From Candidatus Melainabacteria bacterium (GTDB taxonomy: Bacteria > Cyanobacteriota > Vampirovibrionia > Obscuribacterales > Obscuribacteraceae): a DNA stretch of 60,832 nt. A program made the position numbers and the translations under genes. The stretch lies in the NCBI GenBank assembly GCA_003153555.1, contig PLZS01000039.1, forward strand, positions 1-60,832, written 5' to 3'. Positions 24,895-33,943 of the stretch are shown here, one piece after another (the first letter of the stretch is position 1; each line of letters begins with the position of its first letter). Below the pieces are notes generated by a model. That model worked only from the letters and a program-made list of their open reading frames with translations. It did not search any database and had not been told where the DNA came from.

Positions 24895-26055
24895 TCACAC
24901 TTCTCTTGAGGCGGGTGCTGCAGGCAGTGTGACGGCAAAAGTCGTGCCGTTGTTGACGCTGCTCTCGCACGTAATTTTGCCTCCGTGCAAATTTACAAGG
25001 TGGTGGCACAAATATAGCCCTAGTCCAGTGTATGCTACATATTTTTTACCCGGTATGCCCTGCCAGAAGCCTTGGAAAAGCAGCTTTTGGTCCTCTAAGG
25101 AAATCACTTTGCCGAATGACTTAACCTCGACGACGAGTGCCTGTTCTGTATTCTTTGCCGAGACCTCCACTTCATTGCAAAGTGTGCCGAATTTGATCGC
25201 ATTATCGAGCAAGTTTGTGAAAACGTGCTCCAAAGCTGCGTCGTCTCCCAGCACTAAGTGCAGATCCGGCGGCAATTTCGTTTTTATTTCAATTCCGTTA
25301 GAACTTATTTGCGACGATAGTTTCTTCAGACATCGACCAATAAGCGCATCGATGCAGGTAGCGGCAAGTTGTAATTCTGACTCGTGTGACTCGTAGCGGT
25401 AAATTTCAAGCAATCTTTGGATCAACACTAGTTGTTCACCATTGCTTTTCCGCAGCGCTAGCAGCCTCTCTCTCTGTTCACTGTCTCCTTTCTGATCGTT
25501 TAGCATCGCATCTAACAGATTGCGGGAACCTACAAGTGGTACTTGTAGATCATGAGCCAGTGCGGCGCAGAAGTCTTTTATGGCACCCAGCCGAAGTTGA
25601 GCCAGCTCGGATTTTCTTCTAGTAATGGCGTAGCGAATAGATCGTACGATGGAATCGCTACTAATTCTTTGCTTGATTAAGTAGTCTTGTGCACCCTTGG
25701 CGACAGATTGGATTCCCATTCTTTCATCGTCTCTAGCCGTTAAGATAATAATTGGTGCCGTGCCCGCGACGTCACGGAGCTTTTCCAGCGTCTCCAGTCC
25801 AGCACTATCGGGCAGACTTAGATCCAAAAGAATGACGTCGGGAGTGTTCTTACGGAGACTTATTATTGCGTCATCCAAGCTACAAGCTGGGATGAGATGA
25901 AACCTAACATCAAGTCTCGGCTGGCTCAAAATTTTGTCGACAAAACGAAAGTAAAAATCGTCGTCCTCAACCATTAAAATGTTGATCGTCTGAGAAATGT
26001 TTGACTGACTATTTGCGAGCAGCGTCGGAGCATTATCCTTGGTCATGTTTTTCAT
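24895..26055 (-). CDS. Response regulator-histidine kinase hybrid
   Basis: This cytoplasmic 386-residue protein has a receiver domain at about 25-140, with the acidic pair in LMVEDDDF and phospho-acceptor Asp78 in VILLDLSLP. A histidine kinase core follows: His168 in ALAHDLQVPL, the N box FTNLLDNAIKF near 285 and the G box GLGLYLCHHLV near 355. Such receiver-first kinases usually read out an upstream kinase rather than an environmental signal. The start at 26055 has AGGA 9 bases upstream and leaves a 17-base gap to the receiver-Ser/Thr kinase gene; an ATG-like start at 26082 would overlap it. The two genes form an operon. Confidence 0.88.
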   Translation of the reverse strand: MKNMTKDNAPTLLANSQSNISQTINILMVEDDDFYFRFVDKILSQPRLDVRFHLIPACSLDDAIISLRKNTPDVILLDLSLPDSAGLETLEKLRDVAGTAPIIILTARDDERMGIQSVAKGAQDYLIKQRISSDSIVRSIRYAITRRKSELAQLRLGAIKDFCAALAHDLQVPLVGSRNLLDAMLNDQKGDSEQRERLLALRKSNGEQLVLIQRLLEIYRYESHESELQLAATCIDALIGRCLKKLSSQISSNGIEIKTKLPPDLHLVLGDDAALEHVFTNLLDNAIKFGTLCNEVEVSAKNTEQALVVEVKSFGKVISLEDQKLLFQGFWQGIPGKKYVAYTGLGLYLCHHLVNLHGGKITCESSVNNGTTFAVTLPAAPASREV

Positions 26056-26072
26056 ATTTTTATTTCCTGCGA

Positions 26073-27557
26073 CTAAGCGCATAATCTTGCTGAGACGCTC
26101 ATCAATTCTTGCCTCAATTCTATAACTGATTGATGCCGATGCTCAGGGTCTTTGTGGAATGTCTTAAAAATGATTGATTCCAATGAGTACGGTATGTCAC
26201 TCTCAGGACACACAGATGCGAAGTGTTTTGGCGTGTCTCGTAACTGACATCCAAACGTCTCAAAGGGTGACTGGGTAACGAATACCGGATGTCCAGTAAT
26301 AGCCTCATACATCACACAACCGAGCGAGTAAATATCAGAACGAAAGTCTAATTTTTGTCCGAGGCACTGTTCAGGGCTCATGTAGAGTGGACTACCAGCT
26401 ACTTCAAAGCGATCTGTCATCTGTGTATCAACACTTGCCGTAGGAGGAATTATTTTTGACAATCCAAAATCAACGATTTTCACTTCTTCGTCGTGACTAG
26501 AATCAACTAACATAATGTTGCTTGGTTTTAAGTCGCAGTGAATTATATTCATGCTATGTGCCATGGCCAGCCCATCACAAACTTTGAGAAACATCTTGAA
26601 AAAGCGATTCAAATCTAAACCGCCCTGTCTCATAATTATCTGATCGAGATTCTCTCCGTCTATGTAGTCCATTACAAGAAAAGGCTGCCCCGACTCGGTT
26701 ATGCCAAAATCGAAAACAGAAATGACATTCGGATGGTTCAACGAACTTGCCGCCTTGGCTTCCTGATGGAACCAGCGAAGAACTCTTCTGTCTATGGCAA
26801 GTTCTTCTTTAAGTACTTTTATCGCCACGACTTTGTCCATGTCTAAATGTCGTGCCTTGTAAACAATGCCCATGCCTCCTTCACTTACTGCTGACTCGAT
26901 GCAATATTTGTCGGCAAAGGTTTTGCTTCCTGTATCTCCACTAGAATTATGCACACGTTTAGCGACCGGCGGATGTTTAACGCCCTGCAGAAATTCATCG
27001 ATACTTATAGGCGCTTCTGCTTGGGCATATTCGTAGCTTCGCTCGACAAAGCGCATCATATTTATCTCGCGTTCGAAGAGCATAGATTGTTTACTTTTTT
27101 CTTGCGCACTCGAAATCGCCGCCCGCGAACCAGAAGATTGGCACATGCGCTGTGCGATGCTCGCTTCGACCCATCGTTCGCCTCCGTCCACTTTCTTGAT
27201 TGCTCGAGTTAGCTCTTCTACTGAAATATCCTTGCGACAAAATCCGTCCGCACCAGCACCCAATGACGCCAGAATGTCCGCTTCACTGTCATGAGAGGTA
27301 AGCATAATCACGCGACATTCTGGGAACGCTTGCTTGATTTGCCAAGTTGCTTCGACTCCATCCATACCTGGCAATCCAATGTCCATCAGCACTACATTGG
27401 GGCGAAGTTTGAGCACGTTTCTAATCGCTGACGGTCCATCAAAAGCATCGCCAACGATTCGAAATTCCTTCAGTTGCTCCAGCGATAATTTGAGCCCTGT
27501 TCTAACGAGATCGTGATCGTCGACCAGGAGGATAGTAGTTCGCTTTGCTTCTGACAT
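26073..27557 (-). CDS. Receiver domain fused to Ser/Thr protein kinase
   Basis: Residues 1-135 are a NarL-type receiver domain: acidic Asp13/Asp14 in LLVDDHDLVR, phospho-acceptor Asp59 in LMDIGLPGMDG, and GADGFCRKD near 105. Where such regulators normally carry a LuxR DNA-binding domain, this protein has a linker of about 85 residues and then a PknB-type kinase (about 222-490). Its catalytic loop reads HCDLKPSN (His340, Asp342), with Cys replacing the usual Arg, its magnesium loop is DFGLS (Asp363), and GSPLYMSPE and RSDIYSLGCVMYE follow. All residues needed for catalysis are present; the Cys makes it a non-RD kinase, not obviously needing activation-loop phosphorylation. AAGGACG precedes the ATG. 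Phosphorylation of the receiver probably controls the kinase. Confidence 0.92.
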   Translation of the reverse strand: MSEAKRTTILLVDDHDLVRTGLKLSLEQLKEFRIVGDAFDGPSAIRNVLKLRPNVVLMDIGLPGMDGVEATWQIKQAFPECRVIMLTSHDSEADILASLGAGADGFCRKDISVEELTRAIKKVDGGERWVEASIAQRMCQSSGSRAAISSAQEKSKQSMLFEREINMMRFVERSYEYAQAEAPISIDEFLQGVKHPPVAKRVHNSSGDTGSKTFADKYCIESAVSEGGMGIVYKARHLDMDKVVAIKVLKEELAIDRRVLRWFHQEAKAASSLNHPNVISVFDFGITESGQPFLVMDYIDGENLDQIIMRQGGLDLNRFFKMFLKVCDGLAMAHSMNIIHCDLKPSNIMLVDSSHDEEVKIVDFGLSKIIPPTASVDTQMTDRFEVAGSPLYMSPEQCLGQKLDFRSDIYSLGCVMYEAITGHPVFVTQSPFETFGCQLRDTPKHFASVCPESDIPYSLESIIFKTFHKDPEHRHQSVIELRQELMSVSARLCA

Positions 27558-27752
27558 AACTCGTCCTTATAAATGATTTGGACATTGGCATCTCGGGTCA
27601 AACTTTAAGTGCTTCATGAGTCAAACTAAAAATTTGCAACTTCCTTCGGTACTACCATTTTGAATGATCGACCTCAATGATTCATCCTCTTTCGGCGTTA
27701 TACCGTCGGTTATGGGCGGGTGATGTTTTGCAACCACTTGGTACCCGACTGC

Positions 27753-27770
27753 CGTTCTTTTGAGGGATGC
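27753..27770 (+). repeat. 18-base repeat, copy 2
   Basis: An exact second copy of CGTTCTTTTGAGGGATGC, located 81-98 bases upstream of the receiver-Hpt gene in the divergent promoter region (27558-27850). Confidence 0.5.
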
Positions 27771-27850
27771 CGGCACCTAGCCATTTCATTCAAAATATAA
27801 GCAGTGTCCTGATTGCTTAACCGCATTCAAGCTTCACAAAGGATGGGCCG

Positions 27851-28780
27851 ATGCAATACACGGTATTGATAGTTGACGACGATGCACAGTGGCGCAAGCT
27901 ACTTGCAAGTCTTCTTCAGGTCAGGGGCTATAAGGTTCTTCAAGCCACCAGTGCATTGTCTGCACAGCTGCTTGTTGAGCAATCGAATCCAGATCTGGCG
28001 ATTGTGGATCACAGAGTTCCCGACTTTGACGCCATTACTTGGCTCACATGGTTGCGGGAGTCCGATAGCAACATTCCTGTTATTGTTCTTTCCAGTTTTC
28101 TATGCGATGCGAAGATGATCAGTACCTTGAATGACCCTCTTGGTGTGTCGGTAGTCTTACAAAAGCCAGTCAAGCCAATTCCCTTCGTCACTTTAATCGA
28201 TAAAGTGATACGGAAATCGACTCTGACCACTGATCAGTTCGACCAGCCTCAGTATAAAGATGCCGTTGATACCTTTCTATATTCAATTAAGAAGACAAAG
28301 GACAGTGGTATCTTCAGTAGATCCTCGATCGTGCCACGAATACATTATCCCTACACAACCAAAACATCTGGCATTGCACAGAGAGCTGATAACCCAGATA
28401 GTCAGCCAAAAATCGAAGATGATTTTCAGGTCGACCTTGCAGAACTTAAACAAGAATTTGTTCAATCTGTAGCTGAACGCCTTGCTCAATTACAAACTTT
28501 GGTGCCGATCGCCGCGAGTGGTTCGGCAGAAGCGCTTAAAGAGATAAGGGTCGAGAGTCATAGAATGAGAGGTTCAGCTGGAGCATTCGGGATGCCGAAG
28601 CTGGGCAATTTGATGGGAGATATAGAGGATTCTCTTGCGGCGAGCACTGAAGAATTGACAGGTGACACTTGCACGTGGCGCCAAGTCAATTTCTATATTG
28701 CAAAGGCTGTGACCATTCTCGGACAAGAGAAATTCGAAAAGTCGAAACATATTTCGACTGATTATAGCTTTAGTCGCTGA
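27851..28780 (+). CDS. Receiver-Hpt phosphotransfer protein
   Basis: The 309-residue product has an N-terminal receiver (acidic Asp9-Asp11, phospho-acceptor Asp53 in AIVDHRVPD, Lys in VVLQKPVKP near 106), a polar linker of about 70 residues and a C-terminal histidine phosphotransfer domain with His237 in ESHRMRGSAGAFG. The combination supplies the intermediate steps of a multistep phosphorelay. No output domain is present. It is divergent from the receiver-kinase operon and precedes a single-domain receiver by 80 bases. Confidence 0.87.
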   Translation: MQYTVLIVDDDAQWRKLLASLLQVRGYKVLQATSALSAQLLVEQSNPDLAIVDHRVPDFDAITWLTWLRESDSNIPVIVLSSFLCDAKMISTLNDPLGVSVVLQKPVKPIPFVTLIDKVIRKSTLTTDQFDQPQYKDAVDTFLYSIKKTKDSGIFSRSSIVPRIHYPYTTKTSGIAQRADNPDSQPKIEDDFQVDLAELKQEFVQSVAERLAQLQTLVPIAASGSAEALKEIRVESHRMRGSAGAFGMPKLGNLMGDIEDSLAASTEELTGDTCTWRQVNFYIAKAVTILGQEKFEKSKHISTDYSFSR

Positions 28781-28860
28781 TGCATCTGACTCGGGACTGT
28801 TGATCTGTAGCTTTGTTTGATTTAGGGAACCCGTCAGCTATACGAATAGAGGTGTAAGGA

Positions 28861-29256
28861 ATGCGTTTAGAACAAGTTTTGCTGATCGACGACGATCCAT
28901 CCATAAGAAAGATCGCGGAGATCTCTCTCTCTAGAGTGGGGAAGTGGCGCGTCTTTTTGGCCGACTCTGGATTGCAGGCACTAGATGTAGTGTCACGAGA
29001 GCAGCCTGATGTAATCTTGCTTGACGTCATGATGCCAGGTATGGATGGACCCACAACCTTGAAGTACTTGAGAGAAAAACCCTCTTTATCCAACACTCCG
29101 ATCATATTTATGACCGCCAAGGTACAAAAGCATGAAATTGACACCTATTGTCAAATGGGCGCGGCCGGAGTGATTTCGAAGCCCTTTGATCCAATGCTGT
29201 TGCCGGCAGAAGTGGAAAGAATTGTTGGCAAACTCGAACTGGTGGCTTCGAACTGA
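28861..29256 (+). CDS. Single-domain response regulator
   Basis: The 131-residue protein is one receiver domain: acidic Asp10-Asp12 in LLIDDDPSIRK, phospho-acceptor Asp55 in ILLDVMMPGMDG, Thr in FMTAKV near 84 and Lys in ISKPFDP near 107. Without an output domain it probably shuttles phosphate or docks on a partner. A GTAAGGA ribosome binding site abuts the ATG. It is followed after 120 bases by the large histidine kinase gene, a likely partner. Confidence 0.9.
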   Translation: MRLEQVLLIDDDPSIRKIAEISLSRVGKWRVFLADSGLQALDVVSREQPDVILLDVMMPGMDGPTTLKYLREKPSLSNTPIIFMTAKVQKHEIDTYCQMGAAGVISKPFDPMLLPAEVERIVGKLELVASN

Positions 29257-29377
29257 CGATAGTCGCGTGCATCAATGAAAGGGCGAAGAGTTCGAGTTAT
29301 ACGGCGGTGTTTGGCTGCTCTCTTTTTAGTTGCACGCAAGTGGCGAATAAAATACAAACTGCTAGAACATACAAGTA

Positions 29378-31969
29378 ATGACAAATTTAGTCACACAACT
29401 CAGTAATCCACTTAAAGCTCGCTCAGAAGAACTTTTCAAAGAGCATTTGCAGTCGTTGTACAAACGCACCGATCGTCTTTTCGCAGTCCTACTCATCTGT
29501 CAGTGGTTGGCTGGGATTGTAATCGCGCTGGTTGTCTCGCCGCTAACGTGGACCGGAACCCATTCTGAGATACACATCCATGTCTGGGCTGCAATTTTTT
29601 TTGGTGGAGCGATCACGATTTGGCCGATTTATCTAGCTTGGAAAAGGCCGGGTCAGATCATTACCCGTCATATAATCGCGATCAGTCAAATGCTTTTTTC
29701 CGCTTTGTTCATTCAGTTGACCGGTGGCCGAATCGAAACTCACTTCCACATTTTCGGTTCACTGGCGTTTCTTGCTGTTTATAGTGATTGGCGTGTCCTC
29801 ATAACTGCTTCGGTTGTAGTGATTCTCGATCACGTCTTGCGAGGCATATTCTGGCCAGTGTCTATTTATGGAGTCTTCGAAATTGAGCCAAAGCGCTGGA
29901 TTGAGCATGCCTGGTGGGTGGTGTTCGAGGACCTTTTCTTGATAAAAGCTTGCTTGAACAACGTTCGTGAAGTACTAAGCGTGTCGCAACGGCAAGCAGA
30001 GGTCGAACAGACGCGAAGTAGAGTCGAGGAGATTGTTAGAGAACGAACCCTCGAACTTCACATAAGCCAACGTAGGTTGTCGACTCAGTATGCGATTAGT
30101 ACAGTTCTGGCTGATTCTGATTCGCTTGCCGATGCCGCTCCCAAAATACTTCACGCTATCGCTAATAATATGGTCAAGGACATCGGCGGGGGTATCGTAT
30201 ATGGTGAGATTTGGCAGCCTGACCAAACCGATATGCTGAAATGCGTTTGCCAAATTCAGTTGGCAAACGGTCATACGGTCGAGCCTTTTTGCGCCATGAA
30301 AGATTTGCAGTACTCTCCTGGCGTTGGCTTGTCTGGACAAGTTGTAAGCGCACAGAAAGCTATTCAAATGATTGATATCGCTCAATCTACCAATTTTTCG
30401 CGCCGAGATAGCGCACTGAAGGCAGGTTTGAAGTCCGCCTTCTGTTTTCCCGTTATGGCGGAAAGTGAAATAAAAGCCGTGATCACTTTTATTAGCGAAT
30501 CACAGAACGAGTTACGAAGCGACGAATTTTCTATGCTTGAGTCGTTGGGTCAACAAATCGGTCAGTTTATCGTGAGCAAACAGACTGAAGTTGAAAATAT
30601 TCAACTTGCTAACATCGTGCAGTCTTCTAACGACGCTATCATCGGTCGAAGTCGAGACGGCACCATCACCAGTTGGAATCGCGGCGCTGAACGTCTGTTC
30701 GGTTATACGTCGGAGGAAGCAAAGGGAAATAGCTTGGTGATGTTGATGCCAGCCGATAGACTGAAAGAACTCGAAGATTTCGGTGTGGAATCGATCGAAA
30801 ACTTTGAAACTGTACGAGTAGCCAAAGATCTACAAAGAAAGGACGTATCCATTACCAGTTCGCCCATACTCGATTCTAGTAATGTAGTTGTAGGCACCTC
30901 CCTAATTCTACGTGACATTACTCAACGCAAGGAATCAGAAAGGAGAGTTAGCGAGTTTTATTCTACGGTGTCGCATGAATTGCGCTCACCGCTAACCTCG
31001 ATCCGTGGTGCACTGGGCTTAATAGAAGGTGGAGTTATAGAGGCGGGCACAGCCGAGGCAATGGATCTAGTCCAAGTTGCCAGAGAAAGTTCAGACCGGC
31101 TAATTCGCCTAGTCAATGAAATTCTCGATCTCAAAAAGATTGAAGCTGGCAAGTTTGAGTTAGCAATGGAAAGTCTTGACCCGGAGCGATTGGTCAAAGA
31201 TGCGCTCGAAACATTGACGGGTATGTCCGCGCAAGCTGGTATTGAGCTTGAGTCGAGAACCTTCGCAAACGATCCATTTATTGGTGACCGAGATCGCTGC
31301 ACGCAAGTACTGATCAACTTAGTCGGCAACGCAATTAAATTTTCGCCCACAGGCAGTCGTATTGTTGTCACCAGCGGAAAGGCACAAGCCGGAATGCTAC
31401 GTTTTTCAGTTTCCGATACTGGCCCTGGCATTCCCGAGGAGCAGTTGCATAAATTGTTCAACAAGTTTCAACAGCTTGATTCTTCCGACACCCGAGCCAA
31501 GGGTGGCACAGGGCTCGGACTGGCTATTTCTAAAGCGATTGTCGAAGAACACGGCGGTAATATCGGTGTGGATACCACTGTTGGAGTTGGCACCACGTTT
31601 TGGTTTGAACTTCCAGAGCAAGCTGTGGCCGATGAACAGCTGAATGCGATACCAGAAGTAATAATTCTTGATCTGACTCTCCCAGACGGTGACGGACTGA
31701 AGTTGCTGGAAGAATTGAGGAGCGATCCAGCTACGCGTAGCATTCCTGTAGTTGTGATCACCGGCCGTGGTGCACGCGAAGGGTGTTCTTACAGTCCCAT
31801 GATCTTTGATTGGTTGCTGAATGATCGGCATGAACTTTCTATTGGGGTCAATAAATACCTTACTGAGAAAAACATCTCTGATTCTGAATTTCAAAGTATC
31901 GTACAAGAGCTTATCGGACAAGTGCGATCGCCAAAAGTGCAAGTCACTAGATTGGAAGCTCTAGTCTAG
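29378..31969 (+). CDS. Membrane sensor histidine kinase (GAF, PAS) with partial receiver domain
   Basis: The 863-residue protein begins with a membrane region of about five segments (residues 30-170), including a conserved [17 protein letters not shown] ... SDWRVLITA block whose histidines may bind a metal or cofactor. A GAF domain (about 245-405) and a PAS domain (about 405-525) follow, then the kinase core with His533 in [25 protein letters not shown] near 650 and [11 protein letters not shown] near 710. The C-terminus (about 750-850) is the second half of a receiver: phospho-acceptor Asp765 in [12 protein letters not shown] and a TG pair near 790, but the first strand with its acidic pocket is missing. 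The receiver is therefore probably inactive. Confidence 0.88.
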   Translation: MTNLVTQLSNPLKARSEELFKEHLQSLYKRTDRLFAVLLICQWLAGIVIALVVSPLTWTGTHSEIHIHVWAAIFFGGAITIWPIYLAWKRPGQIITRHIIAISQMLFSALFIQLTGGRIETHFHIFGSLAFLAVYSDWRVLITASVVVILDHVLRGIFWPVSIYGVFEIEPKRWIEHAWWVVFEDLFLIKACLNNVREVLSVSQRQAEVEQTRSRVEEIVRERTLELHISQRRLSTQYAISTVLADSDSLADAAPKILHAIANNMVKDIGGGIVYGEIWQPDQTDMLKCVCQIQLANGHTVEPFCAMKDLQYSPGVGLSGQVVSAQKAIQMIDIAQSTNFSRRDSALKAGLKSAFCFPVMAESEIKAVITFISESQNELRSDEFSMLESLGQQIGQFIVSKQTEVENIQLANIVQSSNDAIIGRSRDGTITSWNRGAERLFGYTSEEAKGNSLVMLMPADRLKELEDFGVESIENFETVRVAKDLQRKDVSITSSPILDSSNVVVGTSLILRDITQRKESERRVSEFYSTVSHELRSPLTSIRGALGLIEGGVIEAGTAEAMDLVQVARESSDRLIRLVNEILDLKKIEAGKFELAMESLDPERLVKDALETLTGMSAQAGIELESRTFANDPFIGDRDRCTQVLINLVGNAIKFSPTGSRIVVTSGKAQAGMLRFSVSDTGPGIPEEQLHKLFNKFQQLDSSDTRAKGGTGLGLAISKAIVEEHGGNIGVDTTVGVGTTFWFELPEQAVADEQLNAIPEVIILDLTLPDGDGLKLLEELRSDPATRSIPVVVITGRGAREGCSYSPMIFDWLLNDRHELSIGVNKYLTEKNISDSEFQSIVQELIGQVRSPKVQVTRLEALV

Positions 31970-31985
31970 TTTGAAGTTCAAACTA
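31967..31985. other. 19-base palindrome spanning two convergent stop codons
   Basis: TAGTTTGAA and TTCAAACTA flank a single G and contain the end of both the histidine kinase and LuxR regulator genes. It could serve as a weak bidirectional terminator or as a protein-binding site; no T run follows. Confidence 0.45.
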
Positions 31986-32646
31986 ACCCTTGTCGAACAG
32001 CTCTCACTGCCGCTTGTGTGCGATCAGACACAGCGAGTTTTTCCATGATGTGTCGCATGTGCGACTTGATTGTCTCTAGGCTTAAAAAAAGGTGAGAGGC
32101 CATTTCCTGATTGTTCAGCCCGTCGACAAGCAGTTTGAGCACTTCAAGCTCTCTCTCTGTGAGCTTCGCCATGTCATTTGCCGAACCATCTTTTTTAGCA
32201 GACGACGACGCACCAGTGGTAGAGGCCCTCAAGACCCGATTGGCAATTGCTGGGTCAAGCCACGCCCCCCCGTCTGCGACTGTTTTGATGGCGGCTAACA
32301 ACTGTTCTCCTGTGGCAGTTTTGAGGCAGTATCCATCCGCACCCGCACCGAGCGCTCCGAAAACGTCTTCGTCGCGATCGTGCGTGGTCATAATCACGAC
32401 CCTTGTCTCCGGCAAATCTTTTCGAATCAATTCGGTTGCATCCACTCCATTCATAACAGGCATGCTCAGGTCCATAATCACCACATCAGGCTTAATTGAC
32501 AGACATTGGCGATGGGCATCTTGGCCGTTGTTTGCGGAGCCGACCACTTCTACTGCCGGCATGCGCGATAGCATTGTCATCAAGCCGATGCGCGCGATTT
32601 CTTGATCCTCGGCAATAAAAACTTTTATTGGAGATGGTTCATTCAT
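31978..32646 (-). CDS. LuxR/NarL-family response regulator
   Basis: The 222-residue DNA-binding regulator has a receiver (Glu13/Asp14, phospho-acceptor Asp59 in VIMDLSMPVMNG, Lys near 109) and a C-terminal LuxR-type helix-turn-helix (LTERELEVLKLLVDG ... NQEMASHLFLSLETIKSHMRHI). It is a transcription factor expected to respond to one of the adjacent kinases. The receiver is similar to that of the receiver-Ser/Thr kinase at 26073. Its gene converges with the histidine kinase gene, and a 19-base palindrome covers both stop codons. Confidence 0.93.
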   Translation of the reverse strand: MNEPSPIKVFIAEDQEIARIGLMTMLSRMPAVEVVGSANNGQDAHRQCLSIKPDVVIMDLSMPVMNGVDATELIRKDLPETRVVIMTTHDRDEDVFGALGAGADGYCLKTATGEQLLAAIKTVADGGAWLDPAIANRVLRASTTGASSSAKKDGSANDMAKLTERELEVLKLLVDGLNNQEMASHLFLSLETIKSHMRHIMEKLAVSDRTQAAVRAVRQGLV

Positions 32647-32754
32647 GCAGTTTGCCTCTCACTAATCGGTCGCATTTCCTACTATTACTAAGTAAATTAG
32701 GTGGACTTGTGGCGTATTCCCACTCTAGCAAAGCTGCCGGAAGAGTGACGCTTG

Positions 32755-33714
32755 TTATCTGCTTACCAGGTTACCTTGAAGCTTATGCTTTTCCAACCAC
32801 TCTTTGGCTCCATCAGAAAGCAAATCTCTATGCATGCGCCACGGATCTTTGAAAAATTCAACTGCAACTTTTCCATCTAACATATGAGTCAGAAGCAAAT
32901 CAATGGCTTGCTCTTCATCAGTCGTACCAGCACTTTCCGCAACAATAATTTGATCACCTTCTTGAGCTTGATTTAAAAGCTTCGAGAAGTACTGAAATGA
33001 CAGTAAGCGTTGCCTCGGCATGTGACTAGTCAAAATAATAACGTGAAGTTTGTTCCATTCTTCAGGCGTCATTTCTTTGTGCCACTTAGCCATGGCTTCG
33101 TCCATAGTTGTGATCTGAGAACCAGCAGCCTCGTAGGCATTTTCCAGGTCTGGAACAGTGCATGTGCGCACATATGTTTGGAGATCCGCGTGCGAGACTC
33201 GCTTTTCACTGATTACTTTGTTGAGAAACGCAAGTGTTTTTTTGATTAGCTCTTGCTGCCTAGACTCGTCTCCAGGTTCCAATCCCTGATTTTTTTGAAG
33301 TTCGGTCGCCGCCTTCTCGATACCGGCTTTGTATTCTTTCAACCGTTCGATCTTTTCCGCACTCAAGTTCTCATCAGTGTGATTTGTGAGCAAGATAAAG
33401 GAACCGAGAGTGATATGCGAGACTTGCTTAAGCCCAGTGTAATGGGGTCTTATGAAAGGAACAGTGGTTTTATCCTTTCCTTTGAGCAAAGAAATTGAAG
33501 CATTTGTGCAAATAACTATCGGTCCAAGTTTTTGCCGAATTTCATCTTTGGCATGCGCGTAATTCTTGTGAAGCTGCTCATTGACGTCGTTGAACGCCAG
33601 CGGCTTTTCGGTCTGCGCGGAGGGTGCCCAAGTCTCACAGTGTGCAGGAACTGCGTATAACAGGGAAGATAACAACGTTGCAATCAACGAGCTCGATGTT
33701 TTAAGCGAATTCAA
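32755..33714 (-). CDS. Secreted hypothetical protein, 319 aa
   Basis: The start chosen is the TTG at 33714, which has GGAG 8 bases upstream and places a typical signal peptide at the N-terminus (Lys5, hydrophobic core, cleavage near AHC at residue 23). An in-frame start at 33786 would put 24 unlikely residues before it. The mature protein is mostly helical with a central stretch of alternating strands (ISLLKGKDKTTVPFIRP ... SHITLGSFILLTNHTDE) and a C-terminal part rich in acidic residues. No family is recognised and no catalytic motif is evident. Confidence 0.7.
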   Translation of the reverse strand: MNSLKTSSSLIATLLSSLLYAVPAHCETWAPSAQTEKPLAFNDVNEQLHKNYAHAKDEIRQKLGPIVICTNASISLLKGKDKTTVPFIRPHYTGLKQVSHITLGSFILLTNHTDENLSAEKIERLKEYKAGIEKAATELQKNQGLEPGDESRQQELIKKTLAFLNKVISEKRVSHADLQTYVRTCTVPDLENAYEAAGSQITTMDEAMAKWHKEMTPEEWNKLHVIILTSHMPRQRLLSFQYFSKLLNQAQEGDQIIVAESAGTTDEEQAIDLLLTHMLDGKVAVEFFKDPWRMHRDLLSDGAKEWLEKHKLQGNLVSR

Positions 33715-33943
33715 TTTTGTTTCTCCAGATTCAATGAGCACCAAGTATCTCATGAATACCCAATTGTTGAATTTGTTCAATGGCATTTATGGTTCTTGTT
33801 CGATGTTGTCAACTGCTGGTGTTGGGATTGTTCGACAGCAAGACTTTCCTATGTAAGAACCACTTTTGCTGATAAATTTCCTTCGTTTGTGGATCTTCCT
33901 GGTCAGAGAAAAAATTGAAAAATGCTGTTTGTGGAATATTCTT

